From NCBI RefSeq assembly GCF_000517025.1, contig NZ_KI912094.1, positions 146,013 to 210,012 on the forward strand: a stretch of DNA of 64,000 nt. Direction: 5' to 3'. The position numbers were made by a program, and so were the translations under genes. This document shows positions 8,264 to 17,699 of this stretch, piece by piece (within the stretch, counting starts at the first letter, position 1; every line of letters starts with the position of its first letter). The notes beneath the pieces are model-generated. The model was not told the DNA's origin and did not search any database. It saw only the letters and a list, made by a program, of their open reading frames with translations. This DNA is from Halonatronum saccharophilum DSM 13868 (lineage in GTDB: Bacteria > Bacillota > Halanaerobiia > Halobacteroidales > Halobacteroidaceae).

Positions 8264-8941
8264 TTATCTACTCTTATACTCCACCGGATCTTTATGCCCT
8301 GCTTCTTTAAATGCCTTTAAACGTAATACACAGCTATCACATTCGCCACAAGCTTTCTCTTCACCATTATAACAAGACCAGGTACTACTATAATCGACTT
8401 CTAATTTCATTCCTAGCTTAACCTCTTGAGCTTTGGTCATATCTATAAAGGGAGCTCTAACTTTAATCTTTTTCCCCTCTTCTGCTCCACAGACTGTTCC
8501 TTTATTGATAGCCTCCTCCATAGCATCAATAAACTCTTGGCGACAATCAACATAGCCTGAATAATCTACTTCACTTACTCCAATAAAGATATCCTGAGCT
8601 CCTACAACTTCTGCATAAGAAGCTGCATAGGATAAGAAGATCATATTCCTTGCTGGAACATAGGTTACAGGTATATCACTGTCCTCATCATTACCCTTAG
8701 GTACATCTATCTGATCATCTGTAAGAGCTGAACCTCCCCAAGCTCTCATATTAGTCTCAACTATAATATGATCTTTAACACCTGCTTCTTTGGCTACTCT
8801 TTTAGCAGATTCTAACTCTTTGTTATGACGTTGTCCATAGTCAAAGGAGATAGCATAAAGCTCATAACCCTCATCCTTAGCCAAATATAAAGCCGTTGTC
8901 GAATCCAAACCCCCTGATAATAAAACCACTGCTTTCTTCAT
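8264..8941 (-). CDS. queC: 7-cyano-7-deazaguanine synthase
   Basis: 225 aa. It makes preQ0 from 7-carboxy-7-deazaguanine with ATP and ammonia. The PP-loop [12 protein letters not shown] (about 7) binds ATP. The C-terminal zinc-binding cysteines appear in [19 protein letters not shown] (about 184-202). First gene of the queC-queD-queE-folE2 operon; no preQ1 riboswitch is visible upstream or in the queC-queD gap. Downstream steps (queF, tgt) are not in the window. Confidence 0.96.
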   Translation of the reverse strand: MKKAVVLLSGGLDSTTALYLAKDEGYELYAISFDYGQRHNKELESAKRVAKEAGVKDHIIVETNMRAWGGSALTDDQIDVPKGNDEDSDIPVTYVPARNMIFLSYAASYAEVVGAQDIFIGVSEVDYSGYVDCRQEFIDAMEEAINKGTVCGAEEGKKIKVRAPFIDMTKAQEVKLGMKLEVDYSSTWSCYNGEEKACGECDSCVLRLKAFKEAGHKDPVEYKSR

Positions 8942-9000
8942 CTATAACACCCTTTCTTTTAATTAAGAATTAAGAATATTTCAAGTTTTATTCTACATTT

Positions 9001-9765
9001 TTAATTATTAATTTTTAATTTACTATAGTAACAACACCCTATCGCCCCATTAAATTGGGGATCATCTAACTTGATTACTCTATCATAATCCTTCTCTAGA
9101 TACTTTAGTATTGCCCCATTATGGGCAACTCCACCGGCTAAAAGCAATTTATTTCCTTTAAATTTGGTAAGTAATGGCCTTAACCTTTTGTACATTGAAT
9201 AGTTGACCCCAGCACAGAGCCTTTCTACCGTTGTCCCTTGAGCTATCTGTCCAATCAATTCAGATTCAGAGAAAACAGCACAGGTAGAATTGAGATCTAC
9301 TGGATCTTCAAAATGTTTAGCCATATCATCTAAAGATATTTCTAAAAGGTTAGCCATATTCTCTAGATATCTTCCACAAGAGGCAGCACACTTATCATTA
9401 AGCTCCAAATCTGTTGTCAACCCCTTTTCAACTCTAACCACCTTAACATCTTGGCCCCCTACATCTAAAAGAACAAAATCCTTAAATCCTGTCTGGTACA
9501 AAGCACCATAGACATGGGCTTTAATCTCATTGATTGCTTCAAAGCCCTTTAAATCAGTATTATTTCTTCCATATCCAGTTGAAAATCTATAATCTATATC
9601 TCCCCAGTTAAACCTCTTCGTATCTACTACAATCCTACCCTCATACTTTGAATAGTCTCTATAAAAAGCCATTGTACTAACCTTCTCCTTGGCTATAACC
9701 TCTCCATTATCCATAAGGGCCATCTTAACCTCTCTACTTCCTAAATCTATACCTAAAATCTTCAA
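9001..9765 (-). CDS. Acyl-CoA dehydratase activase (HgdC/BadF-type ATPase)
   Basis: 254 aa in the ASKHA fold: ILGIDLGSREVKMA phosphate-binding loop at the N-terminus, VLLDVGGQDVKVV in the centre, and NDKCAASCGRYLENM (about 126) with STCAVFSESELI carrying the cysteines that hold the [4Fe-4S] cluster between two subunits. The family uses ATP hydrolysis to push one electron into a 2-hydroxyacyl-CoA dehydratase. The start is a TTG that overlaps the upstream stop (TTGA), with an AAAGGGGG site, so translation is coupled. The substrate cannot be told from this gene. Confidence 0.88.
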   Translation of the reverse strand: MKILGIDLGSREVKMALMDNGEVIAKEKVSTMAFYRDYSKYEGRIVVDTKRFNWGDIDYRFSTGYGRNNTDLKGFEAINEIKAHVYGALYQTGFKDFVLLDVGGQDVKVVRVEKGLTTDLELNDKCAASCGRYLENMANLLEISLDDMAKHFEDPVDLNSTCAVFSESELIGQIAQGTTVERLCAGVNYSMYKRLRPLLTKFKGNKLLLAGGVAHNGAILKYLEKDYDRVIKLDDPQFNGAIGCCYYSKLKINN

Positions 9766-10763
9766 CCTTTAACCCCCTTTAAATCCCCTAACATATCCAA
9801 GAAAGCCTCTAATCTAAGCTCTGTCCTAGAGTCTAAATAATTAAACTTATCACCACTTACACTTAAAATTGGGATGTCTAGCTTATCTTTGATTAGTATA
9901 TCCTCAATCTCTCGATAACAAAAAGCTTGAGTATAATGAATAATAGCATCTAAATTTCTCTTTTCTATCTCCTTTTTTATAACCTCTAATCTAAATTCTA
10001 TATCATATGGATATGTATAGTCATAATACTGTTCATAGATATTATTGACTCTATTTGCTCTAGGAAAAGCAAACTCCCTTTGTACCTCATTGTAAACAAA
10101 GTAAGCATTAAATTTATTTACATATTCATATATATCAGCTGTCATTGGAGGAACCCCTATAAAGCCTAACCTAATCTCTTTATTAAGAGGATCTCTTCTC
10201 TTAATATCTTCAATCTTATCTTTTAATTCTTTTTCAAAGCCTAAAATATCACCGTCAAAGTCACTACAACTTACTTGATAAAGGTGATTTTCAAAACCTG
10301 TTGCTTTATTCTCCTTAAAGGTTAATTCATCTATCCTCTTAGCCAAGTCTCTTGCTTTTTTTAAGCTTTTTCTCTCCTCTTCTACCTCTTCTAGAGTTAC
10401 TCCAAAAAGATCCATAAAATCATCTAAAGACTCTTTAACTTTTTCTAAACTTCGATTATGTGGATAAGCAAAGGGATAGAATTTAATCCCTAGCAACTTC
10501 AAAACTTCAATTAAAGCCTTGGTATTAGAACAATCTCCTCCTATTACCCCAATAACCTCTTCAATTTTATGCTCCAAACAAGCCCCATATATCCCTTTAA
10601 TCCAAGCACAAGAACTCTTAGGAAATCCATCTCTTTCTGCCCTATCTATGTATTTAGAATAATCCTTTGAGGTAATAAATAGGTTATTGAGATCAACAGG
10701 TTTATAACCTGCTGCTAATAGAATTTCTATTGGCACTGTGGTAGTAATTCCGATTCTTTTCAT
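9762..10763 (-). CDS. 2-hydroxyacyl-CoA dehydratase subunit (HgdB-like)
   Basis: 333 aa from the ATG at 10763, which has an AGGAGGAA site; a longer reading exists but lacks a ribosome binding site. Members hold a [4Fe-4S] cluster and dehydrate 2-hydroxyacyl-CoAs or reduce aromatic CoA esters. Conserved cysteines are seen in SSCAWIKGIYG (about 46), IGGDCSNT and TQAFCYREIED. Only one dehydratase subunit is present, paired with the activase; classic enzymes have two. Single-subunit pairs like this are widespread in anaerobes and mostly uncharacterised, so the substrate is unknown. Confidence 0.8.
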   Translation of the reverse strand: MKRIGITTTVPIEILLAAGYKPVDLNNLFITSKDYSKYIDRAERDGFPKSSCAWIKGIYGACLEHKIEEVIGVIGGDCSNTKALIEVLKLLGIKFYPFAYPHNRSLEKVKESLDDFMDLFGVTLEEVEEERKSLKKARDLAKRIDELTFKENKATGFENHLYQVSCSDFDGDILGFEKELKDKIEDIKRRDPLNKEIRLGFIGVPPMTADIYEYVNKFNAYFVYNEVQREFAFPRANRVNNIYEQYYDYTYPYDIEFRLEVIKKEIEKRNLDAIIHYTQAFCYREIEDILIKDKLDIPILSVSGDKFNYLDSRTELRLEAFLDMLGDLKGVKG

Positions 10764-10795
10764 TAAACTTCCTCCTAAATTAGTTGAAACTATAT

Positions 10796-10980
10796 AGTAA
10801 TAAAGCGTCACTTTATTACTGGTGATGAGTAATCAGTAATGAGTAATGGGTAAAACCTTAAAAAAACAGAAACCCCTTTGTTACCTAAGACTTATAAGAG
10901 GTTTTGAGATTTTGACTTTACTCATTACTCTTCACTCATTACCCATTACTAGTGGCACGAAAGTGACACTTAATTACTAT
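10796..10980. repeat. Heptamer-armed palindromic element (GTAATGA type), full length
   Basis: It has end palindromes AGTAATAAAGCG...TTTATTACT (left) and GTGGCACGAAAGTGACAC (right). The arms read GATGAGT-AATCAGT-AATGAGT-AATGGGT and the complement ACTCATT-ACTCTTC-ACTCATT-ACCCATT. The loop includes CAGAAACCCCTTTGTTACC, which is almost identical, in opposite orientation, to the loop at 47470-47540. Confidence 0.85.
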
Positions 10981-11036
10981 TAACTTTTATTTTGATGACT
11001 TAATTTCAACTCGTCACTTATTAGATTACAAAAAAC

Positions 11037-11195
11037 AAAAAATAGAGGCCCACGCCTCTATAAGCAAACAAAGAACACCTACCTCTATAGGTAGATTATT
11101 CCTAGTTTTATTTATAGACAGGATGGTTGCGAACTGTCTTATTTAGTTTTTTAATCGTCTGACTTATTATAACACAGAATTAGTATCTTAATCAA
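11037..11195 (-). ncRNA. Candidate orphan small RNA with own promoter and terminator
   Basis: The promoter reads TTGATT (11190-11195), 18-bp spacer, TATAAT (11166-11171). The transcript would start near 11159 and end after the stem ATAGAGGCgtggGCCTCTAT (11042-11061) followed by TTTTTTGTTTTTTG, giving about 120 nt. It holds two further hairpins: AGACAG/CTGTCT with a 12-nt loop (11115-11138) and CTACCT/AGGTAG (11079-11094). No start codon with a useful ribosome site was seen. I do not recognise it as 6S, SRP, tmRNA or a known riboswitch. Confidence 0.6.
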
Positions 11196-11203
11196 GAAGA
11201 TTT

Positions 11204-11231
11204 AAAAAGCCGCCCTTAAAGGGCGACTTTT
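11204..11231 (-). terminator. Terminator after tepA-ylzJ
   Basis: Stem CGCCCTT/AAGGGCG with flanking AAAAGC/GACTTTT. On the minus strand it is followed by TTTTTAAATC. It lies 17 bp past the ylzJ stop. Confidence 0.88.
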
Positions 11232-11247
11232 AGTTAGTTATTTATCT

Positions 11248-11469
11248 TTATTCACTTATAAATGGTTTAAATTCAACCTTGGTTCCTGGTTGATAATCAG
11301 AATTCAAATAGTCTTGTGGATTAGAACTTATTATTCTAACTACTTCACAAGAATTAGTTGAATCAGATTTAAGTTCTAAAGTAACCCCGTTATTCTCTAT
11401 CTCAAAGGTCTCTTCATCTTGATAATCTTCTTCTAACCATAGACCATCTGCTAAAATAGAATAATACAT
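11248..11469 (-). CDS. ylzJ: YlzJ-like protein
   Basis: 73 aa, acidic, matching the small YlzJ family (start [10 protein letters not shown], later GTKVEFKPF). Function is unknown. It overlaps the tepA stop by one base (TAATG) and so is translationally coupled. In Bacillus ylzJ follows tepA in the same order, after dapA and an RNase J gene, so position supports the call as much as sequence does. Confidence 0.8.
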   Translation of the reverse strand: MYYSILADGLWLEEDYQDEETFEIENNGVTLELKSDSTNSCEVVRIISSNPQDYLNSDYQPGTKVEFKPFISE

Positions 11470-12314
11470 TAATTATCACCTTCTTCTAAAGCTTGGATAA
11501 CACTTTGGCGCGGAGCACTCTCTCTTCCGTTACCATTCCCATTTTCAACTTGATTTTGATCTATTAGTGATCGTAACTTACTGATAGCATGGCCTAGACC
11601 TCCCACCTCTTTAATAATTCCTTCTTTCACAGCATCTTCACCAATTAAAACTGTTCCTACATCCCTTACAAGTTCACCAGTTTCAAACATTATATCTTTA
11701 AATCTCTGTTCTTGTATATTTGAGTGCTTTGATACAAACCTAACGATTCTTTCTTGCATCTTATCTAGATAATCATAGGTTTGAGGTACTCCTATTACCA
11801 TTCCTGTTAAACGAATTGGGTGGACTATCATTGTAGCAGTCTCTGCTATAAAGGAATGATCTGCTGAAACTGCAATAGGAACACCTATACTATGCCCACC
11901 TCCTAAGACTAAAGATACTGTAGGTTTAGAGAGACTTGTCAACATTTCAGATATAGCCAACCCTGCTTCTATATCCCCACCAACAGTATTTAAAACTACC
12001 AATACCCCTTTAATTTTTGGGTTCTGCTCTATAGCAATCAATTGAGGAATTAAATGCTCATATTTAGTAGTTTTATTCTTGGGCGGCAAAACTGCATGAC
12101 CTTCAATCTGCCCAACTATTGTTAAAGCATGGATGTCACTATCAACCTGAGGTATATTATTGGTCTGACCTAGCTGCTTTAAATTCTTTAAAGCTGCCAT
12201 ATTCGGCTGACCACCTTTACCCTTTTGTGGTTTTTGACTAGGCTGATTTGGTTGACTTGGGTTTAGCGAAGGCGTTGGCCCTCCTTGATTATTTAAATTT
12301 ATATCTTTATTCAA
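11469..12314 (-). CDS. tepA: ClpP-class serine protease, TepA-like
   Basis: 281 aa. A low-complexity Pro/Gln/Gly-rich N-terminus (to about residue 55) precedes a ClpP/crotonase-fold domain (about 60-245). Visible landmarks are the [14 protein letters not shown] strand-turn, the [15 protein letters not shown] region carrying the expected nucleophile Ser, and ATMIVHPIR with the His. TepA was described in Bacillus as a translocation-enhancing, signal-peptide-peptidase-like protein; the substrate is uncertain. A terminator after rnj separates it from the upstream gene. Confidence 0.85.
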   Translation of the reverse strand: MNKDINLNNQGGPTPSLNPSQPNQPSQKPQKGKGGQPNMAALKNLKQLGQTNNIPQVDSDIHALTIVGQIEGHAVLPPKNKTTKYEHLIPQLIAIEQNPKIKGVLVVLNTVGGDIEAGLAISEMLTSLSKPTVSLVLGGGHSIGVPIAVSADHSFIAETATMIVHPIRLTGMVIGVPQTYDYLDKMQERIVRFVSKHSNIQEQRFKDIMFETGELVRDVGTVLIGEDAVKEGIIKEVGGLGHAISKLRSLIDQNQVENGNGNGRESAPRQSVIQALEEGDN

Positions 12315-12387
12315 ACTTTATCACACTCCTTTCAGTTCTTACTATTTAGTATAATAAAGTTCTTTTTTTATATTCATTTATTTTTTC

Positions 12388-12442
12388 ATTAATAAGCTTG
12401 GCTTTATTAATATCTATCAGTCTTCGGCTATCATCTAAAGAT
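12388..12442. repeat. Remnant of heptamer-armed element
   Basis: AATAAGCTTGGCTTTATT end palindrome followed by CTATCAG-TCTTCGG-CTATCATC. Only one side of the element remains, between rnj and tepA. Confidence 0.45.
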
Positions 12443-12458
12443 TATTAATTTTCAAACA

Positions 12459-12492
12459 AAAAAGACTAACCTTTAAAGGTTAGTCTTTTTTT
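12459..12492 (-). terminator. Terminator after rnj
   Basis: Perfect stem AAAAGACTAACCTTT/AAAGGTTAGTCTTTT just beyond the rnj stop. On the minus strand it ends in TTTTTTG. Confidence 0.9.
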
Positions 12493-12497
12493 ATCAT

Positions 12498-14165
12498 CTA
12501 TACCTCCATAATAATCGGTAAGATCATAGGTCTTCTCTTGATTCTTTCATAAAGGAAAGTATTTAAAACATTTCTCATTTCAGATTTTAAGACTGACCAT
12601 TCAGCAATACCTCTTTCTTCACACTTAGCCAATACCTTCTCAACCTCTTTATTGGCATCTCTAATTAAACTTTCAGACTCTCTAATATAAACAAAACCAC
12701 GAGATATAATATCAGGACCAGCTAGGATTTTTCCTTTTTTATTTATTGTAACTACAACCATTAAAATTCCATTTTCAGACAATAATCTTCTATCACGTAA
12801 AACAACATTTCCAACATCTCCAATACCCAAACCATCTATTAAAACTCTACCTGCTTCCACACTACCAGTTATCTTGCCTTCTTTAGGTGTTAAATGGATT
12901 TTATCTCCTAAGTCAGGAATAAAGATATTCTCTTTAGAGACACCTACACTCTCAGCCAACTTAGCATGTAAATGTAGATGACGATACTCACCATGAACTG
13001 GAAAGAAATAAGTAGGTCTTGTTAAATTTAACATAAGTTTTAACTCTTCTTGACTAGCATGACCAGACACATGAACACCTGATAACGCTTCATAAATAAC
13101 GTTGGCCCCGCGTTTAAATAATTGATTAATTGTCTTACCTACTGCTTTTGCATTACCTGGTATAGCAGTAGCAGATACTATAATTGTATCACCTTTTTCA
13201 ACACTAATATGATAGTGATCTCCACGAGCCATCCTAGTTAATGCTGCCATTCTTTCACCTTGACTACCAGTCATAAGAAGAACAACCTTATCATCAGGAT
13301 AATTCTTAACATCTTTTACATCAATTAATATCTCCTCAGGGAAATCTAAATATCCTAAATCCATAGCAATACCAACATTATTAATCATACTTCTCCCACT
13401 TAAAGCAACTTTGCGATTATACTTCATAGCTGCATCAAAAACCTGTTGAATTCTATGGATATTAGAAGCAAAACTAGCTACAAATATCTTCTGCTCAGCC
13501 TCACTAAAGTTTTTATCTATAGTCTTACCTACCTCTTTTTCCGACATAGTAAAGCCTTCTCGCTCTACATTAGTACTATCAGAAAATAGGGCCAACACAC
13601 CTTCATTACCTAGTTCAGCTAGTTTATGGATATCTGCCATCTGTCCATCGATTGGCGTTTGATCAAATTTAAAGTCACTTGCATAAACCAAAGGCCCTGC
13701 AGGAGTATGTATAGCCAAAGCACAAGCATCAGCAATACTATGATTAACTCTAATAAATTCAACCTTAAAAGATCCTACCTTCACCGAATGTCCCGGATAA
13801 ACATGCTTTAAATAAGCATCTCCCAATATATTATGGGATCTAAGCTTCCCGCTCAATAGACCTAAAGTTAACTTAGTTCCATAAACAGGGACATTTATCT
13901 CCTTTAATAGATAAGGTAAGGCTCCTATATGGTCCTCATGACCATGAGTTAATACGATTCCCTTTATTCTATCACGATTCTTTCTGAGATAGGATATATC
14001 TGGAATAACCAAATCAACTCCGTATAATTCATCCTCTGGAAACTTCACTCCAGCATCAACGATCAATATCTCATCATTGGCCTCTACAATCATCATATTC
14101 TTTCCTATTTCTCCTATCCCACCTAAGGGAATAACTGTTACCTCTTTTATTTTCTTTTTAAACAT
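12498..14165 (-). CDS. rnj: Ribonuclease J
   Basis: 555 aa, full length. RNase J is a metallo-beta-lactamase-fold 5'-3' exo- and endoribonuclease central to mRNA decay and rRNA maturation in Bacillota. The metal-binding motif is LTHGHEDHIGALPYL (about 73); other landmarks are VNHSIADACAL, YASDFKFDQTP, the beta-CASP region (SNIHRIQQ, ALSGRSM) and the SGHASQEELK motif near 367, with the C-terminal domain after it. It lies between dapA and tepA, as in Bacillus (there RNase J2), but has terminators on both sides, so it is its own transcription unit. It cannot be assigned to J1 or J2 from this window. Confidence 0.95.
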   Translation of the reverse strand: MFKKKIKEVTVIPLGGIGEIGKNMMIVEANDEILIVDAGVKFPEDELYGVDLVIPDISYLRKNRDRIKGIVLTHGHEDHIGALPYLLKEINVPVYGTKLTLGLLSGKLRSHNILGDAYLKHVYPGHSVKVGSFKVEFIRVNHSIADACALAIHTPAGPLVYASDFKFDQTPIDGQMADIHKLAELGNEGVLALFSDSTNVEREGFTMSEKEVGKTIDKNFSEAEQKIFVASFASNIHRIQQVFDAAMKYNRKVALSGRSMINNVGIAMDLGYLDFPEEILIDVKDVKNYPDDKVVLLMTGSQGERMAALTRMARGDHYHISVEKGDTIIVSATAIPGNAKAVGKTINQLFKRGANVIYEALSGVHVSGHASQEELKLMLNLTRPTYFFPVHGEYRHLHLHAKLAESVGVSKENIFIPDLGDKIHLTPKEGKITGSVEAGRVLIDGLGIGDVGNVVLRDRRLLSENGILMVVVTINKKGKILAGPDIISRGFVYIRESESLIRDANKEVEKVLAKCEERGIAEWSVLKSEMRNVLNTFLYERIKRRPMILPIIMEV

Positions 14166-14375
14166 CTAATTAAAAAACACCTCCAAATTTTTTTACGATC
14201 TAATTCCGCATAGAAATTTATAATTAAGCTAGTCCTAAATAGCCTTAAATATAAAATTACAATATTATAAATCCCCGTTCTAAATACTCTATTTTATATT
14301 ATAAGTTATTTTGCATATAAAAACAAGGAGAGATTTAATTTTAACTATTATCAATTAAATTAATAGTTAAAAATA

Positions 14376-14410
14376 AAAGTTCTCTAAGCTTTTAAGCTTA
14401 GAGAACTTTA
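14376..14410 (-). terminator. Terminator after dapA
   Basis: Stem AAAGTTCTCTAAGCTT/AAGCTTAGAGAACTTT, then TTATTTTT on the minus strand. It ends the lysine/dipicolinate block 7 bp past the dapA stop. Confidence 0.88.
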
Positions 14411-14416
14411 AATAAA

Positions 14417-15295
14417 TTAAAACAATCTATATTCCTTTAAGACACTCTCTAATTCTTTGTACTCACTATCTGATAATTCAACCAAAGGTGGTCTAAGTCC
14501 TCCAACACCTTGACCAATTAAATTCAAAGCTGCTTTTACAGGTATAGGGTTTGTAGTTATAAACATAGTATTGAACAACTTATTAAGTTGGGCATTCTTC
14601 TTAGCAGCCTTATCCAACCTACCAGCCTTAAAATCACCAATCATCTCTTTAATCTCTTTTCCTACCAAATGAGAGGCAACACTAATAACTCCTTGTCCCC
14701 CAATTGATAAGATCGGCAAAGTTAAAGTGTCATCACCACTATAAATTAAAAAATCATCATCAGTTAAGCTTCTAATCTTAATTGCTTGTTCAACAGACCC
14801 ACTGGCCTCCTTAACAGCTACTATATTATCTATTTTAGACAATCTAGCTACCGTCTTAGGGTCAATATTTGTAGCAGATCTTCCTGGTACATTATAAAGG
14901 ATAATAGGAAGATCAGTTTCTTCAGCCACCATCTTAAAATGCTTATATAATCCCTCTTGAGGTGGCTTATTATAATAAGGAGTTACTAACATCACCCCGT
15001 CAACACCGATCTCTTCAGCCCTCTTAGTAAAAGAAATTGTATCGGTTGTAGAGTAAGAACCTGTCCCAGCAATTATCTTAGTATCTCCCCCTAATTCATC
15101 AACCAAAATCTTTAATAACTTTTCCTTCTCTTCCTTAGATAGAGTAGGAACCTCACCTGTAGTCCCTAATACCAGCAAAGCATCAGAGCCATTCTCAATC
15201 AAATATCTACCTACTTTAACTGCACCATCATAATCTACACTTAAGTCCTCCTTAAAAGGAGTCACCATCGCTGTCAAAACTTCACCAAAACTCAT
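14417..15295 (-). CDS. dapA: 4-hydroxy-tetrahydrodipicolinate synthase
   Basis: 292 aa from the ATG at 15295, which has a TTGGAGG site; an apparent upstream TTG lies inside that site. It condenses pyruvate with aspartate semialdehyde, the first committed step to diaminopimelate, lysine and dipicolinate. Family motifs: GTTGEVPTL (about 43), the Tyr in LYNVPGRSATN (about 131), the Schiff-base Lys in IVAVKEASGS (about 157) and YSGDD. It follows aspartokinase by 18 bp and closes the operon before a strong terminator. Confidence 0.96.
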   Translation of the reverse strand: MSFGEVLTAMVTPFKEDLSVDYDGAVKVGRYLIENGSDALLVLGTTGEVPTLSKEEKEKLLKILVDELGGDTKIIAGTGSYSTTDTISFTKRAEEIGVDGVMLVTPYYNKPPQEGLYKHFKMVAEETDLPIILYNVPGRSATNIDPKTVARLSKIDNIVAVKEASGSVEQAIKIRSLTDDDFLIYSGDDTLTLPILSIGGQGVISVASHLVGKEIKEMIGDFKAGRLDKAAKKNAQLNKLFNTMFITTNPIPVKAALNLIGQGVGGLRPPLVELSDSEYKELESVLKEYRLF

Positions 15296-15313
15296 TAAAA
15301 ACACCTCCAAATT

Positions 15314-16537
15314 TTACTCCCCAAGCTCAAAATAATCATGCAGGGCACATAAGCCCTTGTTTTCATCTTTTGCCTCGACTAAGCATGAAATTGTTGTATG
15401 TGAATCTGTAGTCTGGTATATAGATATCTCCTCAGATGCTAATGCTTCAACTACTTGAGCCATTACCCCTGGTACCCCTGTCATACCCGCACCTACAATA
15501 GATAGCTTTACATAGTCTTGCAAGAGGTCATAATTATATTTCTTCTCCTCTAATAAATCACAAGCCTGACCTATTGCATCATCACTGACCATGAAGGTAA
15601 TTATCTCAGGTCTTACATTGATAAAATCTACACTTATTCCAACCTCAGCTAATACCCCAAAACAACCTAATGCGGTTGCACTCTGTTGTTTGTTTCTTGG
15701 ATGGACCCTAACTAAAGATAAATTAGACCTACTTGTCACCCCAGTTACAACCCTATCGCCCTTAATCTCTATTTGATCTTGATCAAATATATTTGAAATC
15801 ACAGTGCCTTGAGCATCACTAAAAGTAGATCTAATAATTATAGGAACTCTTTCACGCATAGCAATCTCTGCTGCTCGTGGATGGATAACTCTAGCTCCTT
15901 GATAAGCAAGTTCACAAGCTTCTGTATAAGTAACATGCTTTAAGGTCTTTGCATTTGGTACAATTCTAGGGTCTGCTGTCATTATCCCCTCTACATCTGT
16001 ATATATCTCCACCATTTCAGCATGCAAGGCAGCCCCTAAGGCACAAGCAGTTGTATCTGAACCTCCTCTGCCTAAGGTAGTAACCTCACCATTATCTGAT
16101 ACCCCTTGAAATCCTGCTACTATCGGAATCTTCCCCTCTTCTATAATATCTAAGATACGATTAGTCTTAACCTCTTTAACCCTTGTATCACCAAAGTTTT
16201 CATCGGTGATAATTCCTGACTGAGCACCATTTAAAGGCTCACACTCATAACCTCTAGATCTTAAAGCCTGACTAATGACTACAGTTGAAATTACTTCGCC
16301 ACAAGACATTAAAAGATCCTTAGACCTTGGATCTATATTATCATAAATATCCAAGGCAAAATTAATCAGAGTATCTGTAGCATAAGGTGCTCCTTCTCTT
16401 CCTATAGCTGAAACTACCACAACAGGCTTATAACCAAGGTTTATACAATTAATAACCTTATCAATCACCTGTTCTCTTCGTTTAGCAGTAGCTACAGATG
16501 TCCCACCAAACTTTTGAACCACTATATTAGGCATCAT
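15314..16537 (-). CDS. Aspartate kinase
   Basis: 407 aa, monofunctional. It phosphorylates aspartate at the head of the lysine/threonine/methionine pathway. The kinase domain starts with KFGGTSVA (about 9) and includes SAIGREG, LLMSCGE, GFQGVSDNGEVTTLGRGGSD and YTDVEGIMTADPR. Two ACT domains occupy residues from about 265 onward, the usual site of amino-acid feedback. By position it matches Bacillus dapG. Start ATGATG at 16534-16537 with a GAGGTG site. Confidence 0.95.
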   Translation of the reverse strand: MMPNIVVQKFGGTSVATAKRREQVIDKVINCINLGYKPVVVVSAIGREGAPYATDTLINFALDIYDNIDPRSKDLLMSCGEVISTVVISQALRSRGYECEPLNGAQSGIITDENFGDTRVKEVKTNRILDIIEEGKIPIVAGFQGVSDNGEVTTLGRGGSDTTACALGAALHAEMVEIYTDVEGIMTADPRIVPNAKTLKHVTYTEACELAYQGARVIHPRAAEIAMRERVPIIIRSTFSDAQGTVISNIFDQDQIEIKGDRVVTGVTSRSNLSLVRVHPRNKQQSATALGCFGVLAEVGISVDFINVRPEIITFMVSDDAIGQACDLLEEKKYNYDLLQDYVKLSIVGAGMTGVPGVMAQVVEALASEEISIYQTTDSHTTISCLVEAKDENKGLCALHDYFELGE

Positions 16538-16632
16538 TTCACCTCACTTCATCCCACAGCTAGCTAGACTCAATGCTAGCTTATGGATTCATTAAGATAC
16601 AACCTTAAAGGAGGGAATAAACCTCCTAAAGA

Positions 16633-17637
16633 TTAATCTTCGATCAACCTTTTAGCTATCTGAACTGTATTTAAGGCTGCTCCTTTTCTTAAGTTATTAG
16701 CTACAACCCACAAATTCAATCCATTATCTATCGTATAGTCCTCTCTAATTCTACCAACTAAAACATCATCTATCTCTTCAGAATCTACCTGCATTGGATA
16801 TGATAAATCCTCTGGATCATCAACAACCTTAACTCCTGAAGTCTGATCTAACAATTCCTTTACCTCTTTAACAGATAACTTCTCTTTAGTTTCTATATTG
16901 ATAGATTCAGCATGACCATAAAAGACTGGAACTCTAGCAGCAGTAGCAGTTACCTTTATACTATCATCACCCATAATCTTCTTAGTCTCATTTACCATCT
17001 TCATCTCTTCCTTAGTATAGCCATCATTGAAGAAAATATCAATATGTGGTAAGACATTGAAAGCAATTTGATGAGGATAAACATTAGATTGAGCTTCCTT
17101 CCCATCTAAAATTGCTCTAGATTGCTCCTCTAACTCATCCATAGCAGCCTTTCCAGTTCCAGATACTGCCTGATAAGTTGATATTACAAGCCTCTCAATT
17201 CCAACTCTATCATAGATTGGTTTTAGAGCTGCTACCATTTGAATTGTAGAACAATTTGGATTTGCGATTATACCTTTATGCTTAAAGATATCTTCAGGGT
17301 TGACCTCAGGTACAACCAAAGGAACCTCTTCATCCATTCTAAAAGCACTACTGTTATCTATAACAACTGTTCCTCTCTTTACTGCTTCTGGGGCCAACTT
17401 CTTGCTCGCTCCAGCCCCAGCACTAAATAAAGCAATATCCACCTCTTCAAAGGCTTCAGGAGAACTAACCTCCACTACATAATCATTACCTTTACAAGAG
17501 ATAACCTCACCAGCAGAACGCTCTGTTGCCAACAACTTCAAATCATCAAAAGGAAAATCCAACTCCTCCAAAATACTTAGCATTTCACGACCTACTGCTC
17601 CAGTTGCACCTACCACCGCTACATTACACCTCTTCAT
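16633..17637 (-). CDS. asd: Aspartate-semialdehyde dehydrogenase
   Basis: 334 aa. It reduces aspartyl phosphate to aspartate semialdehyde with NADPH. Rossmann motif VVGATGAVGREML at the N-terminus, the catalytic Cys in IANPNCSTIQM (about 128), substrate-binding STYQAVSGTGKAA, and VPVFYGHAESINIE. It precedes aspartokinase by 95 bp. That gap holds a short AGGAGG/CCTCCT hairpin without a convincing T-tract, so read-through is expected. Confidence 0.96.
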   Translation of the reverse strand: MKRCNVAVVGATGAVGREMLSILEELDFPFDDLKLLATERSAGEVISCKGNDYVVEVSSPEAFEEVDIALFSAGAGASKKLAPEAVKRGTVVIDNSSAFRMDEEVPLVVPEVNPEDIFKHKGIIANPNCSTIQMVAALKPIYDRVGIERLVISTYQAVSGTGKAAMDELEEQSRAILDGKEAQSNVYPHQIAFNVLPHIDIFFNDGYTKEEMKMVNETKKIMGDDSIKVTATAARVPVFYGHAESINIETKEKLSVKEVKELLDQTSGVKVVDDPEDLSYPMQVDSEEIDDVLVGRIREDYTIDNGLNLWVVANNLRKGAALNTVQIAKRLIED

Positions 17638-17699
17638 AATAAATACCTCCCAAGTTTTTTTATATTGTTTATTCGTATATATTAATGTTAAAATGATAC

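Noticed and set aside
8159-9000. preQ1 riboswitch before queC or queD
   Set aside because: The gaps were read on the minus strand and lack the preQ1-I C-rich loop and A-rich tail; the queC leader is also too short.
16606-16632. AGGAGG/CCTCCT hairpin between asd and aspartokinase as a terminator
   Set aside because: It has a short stem and no T-tract; the genes are normally co-transcribed.
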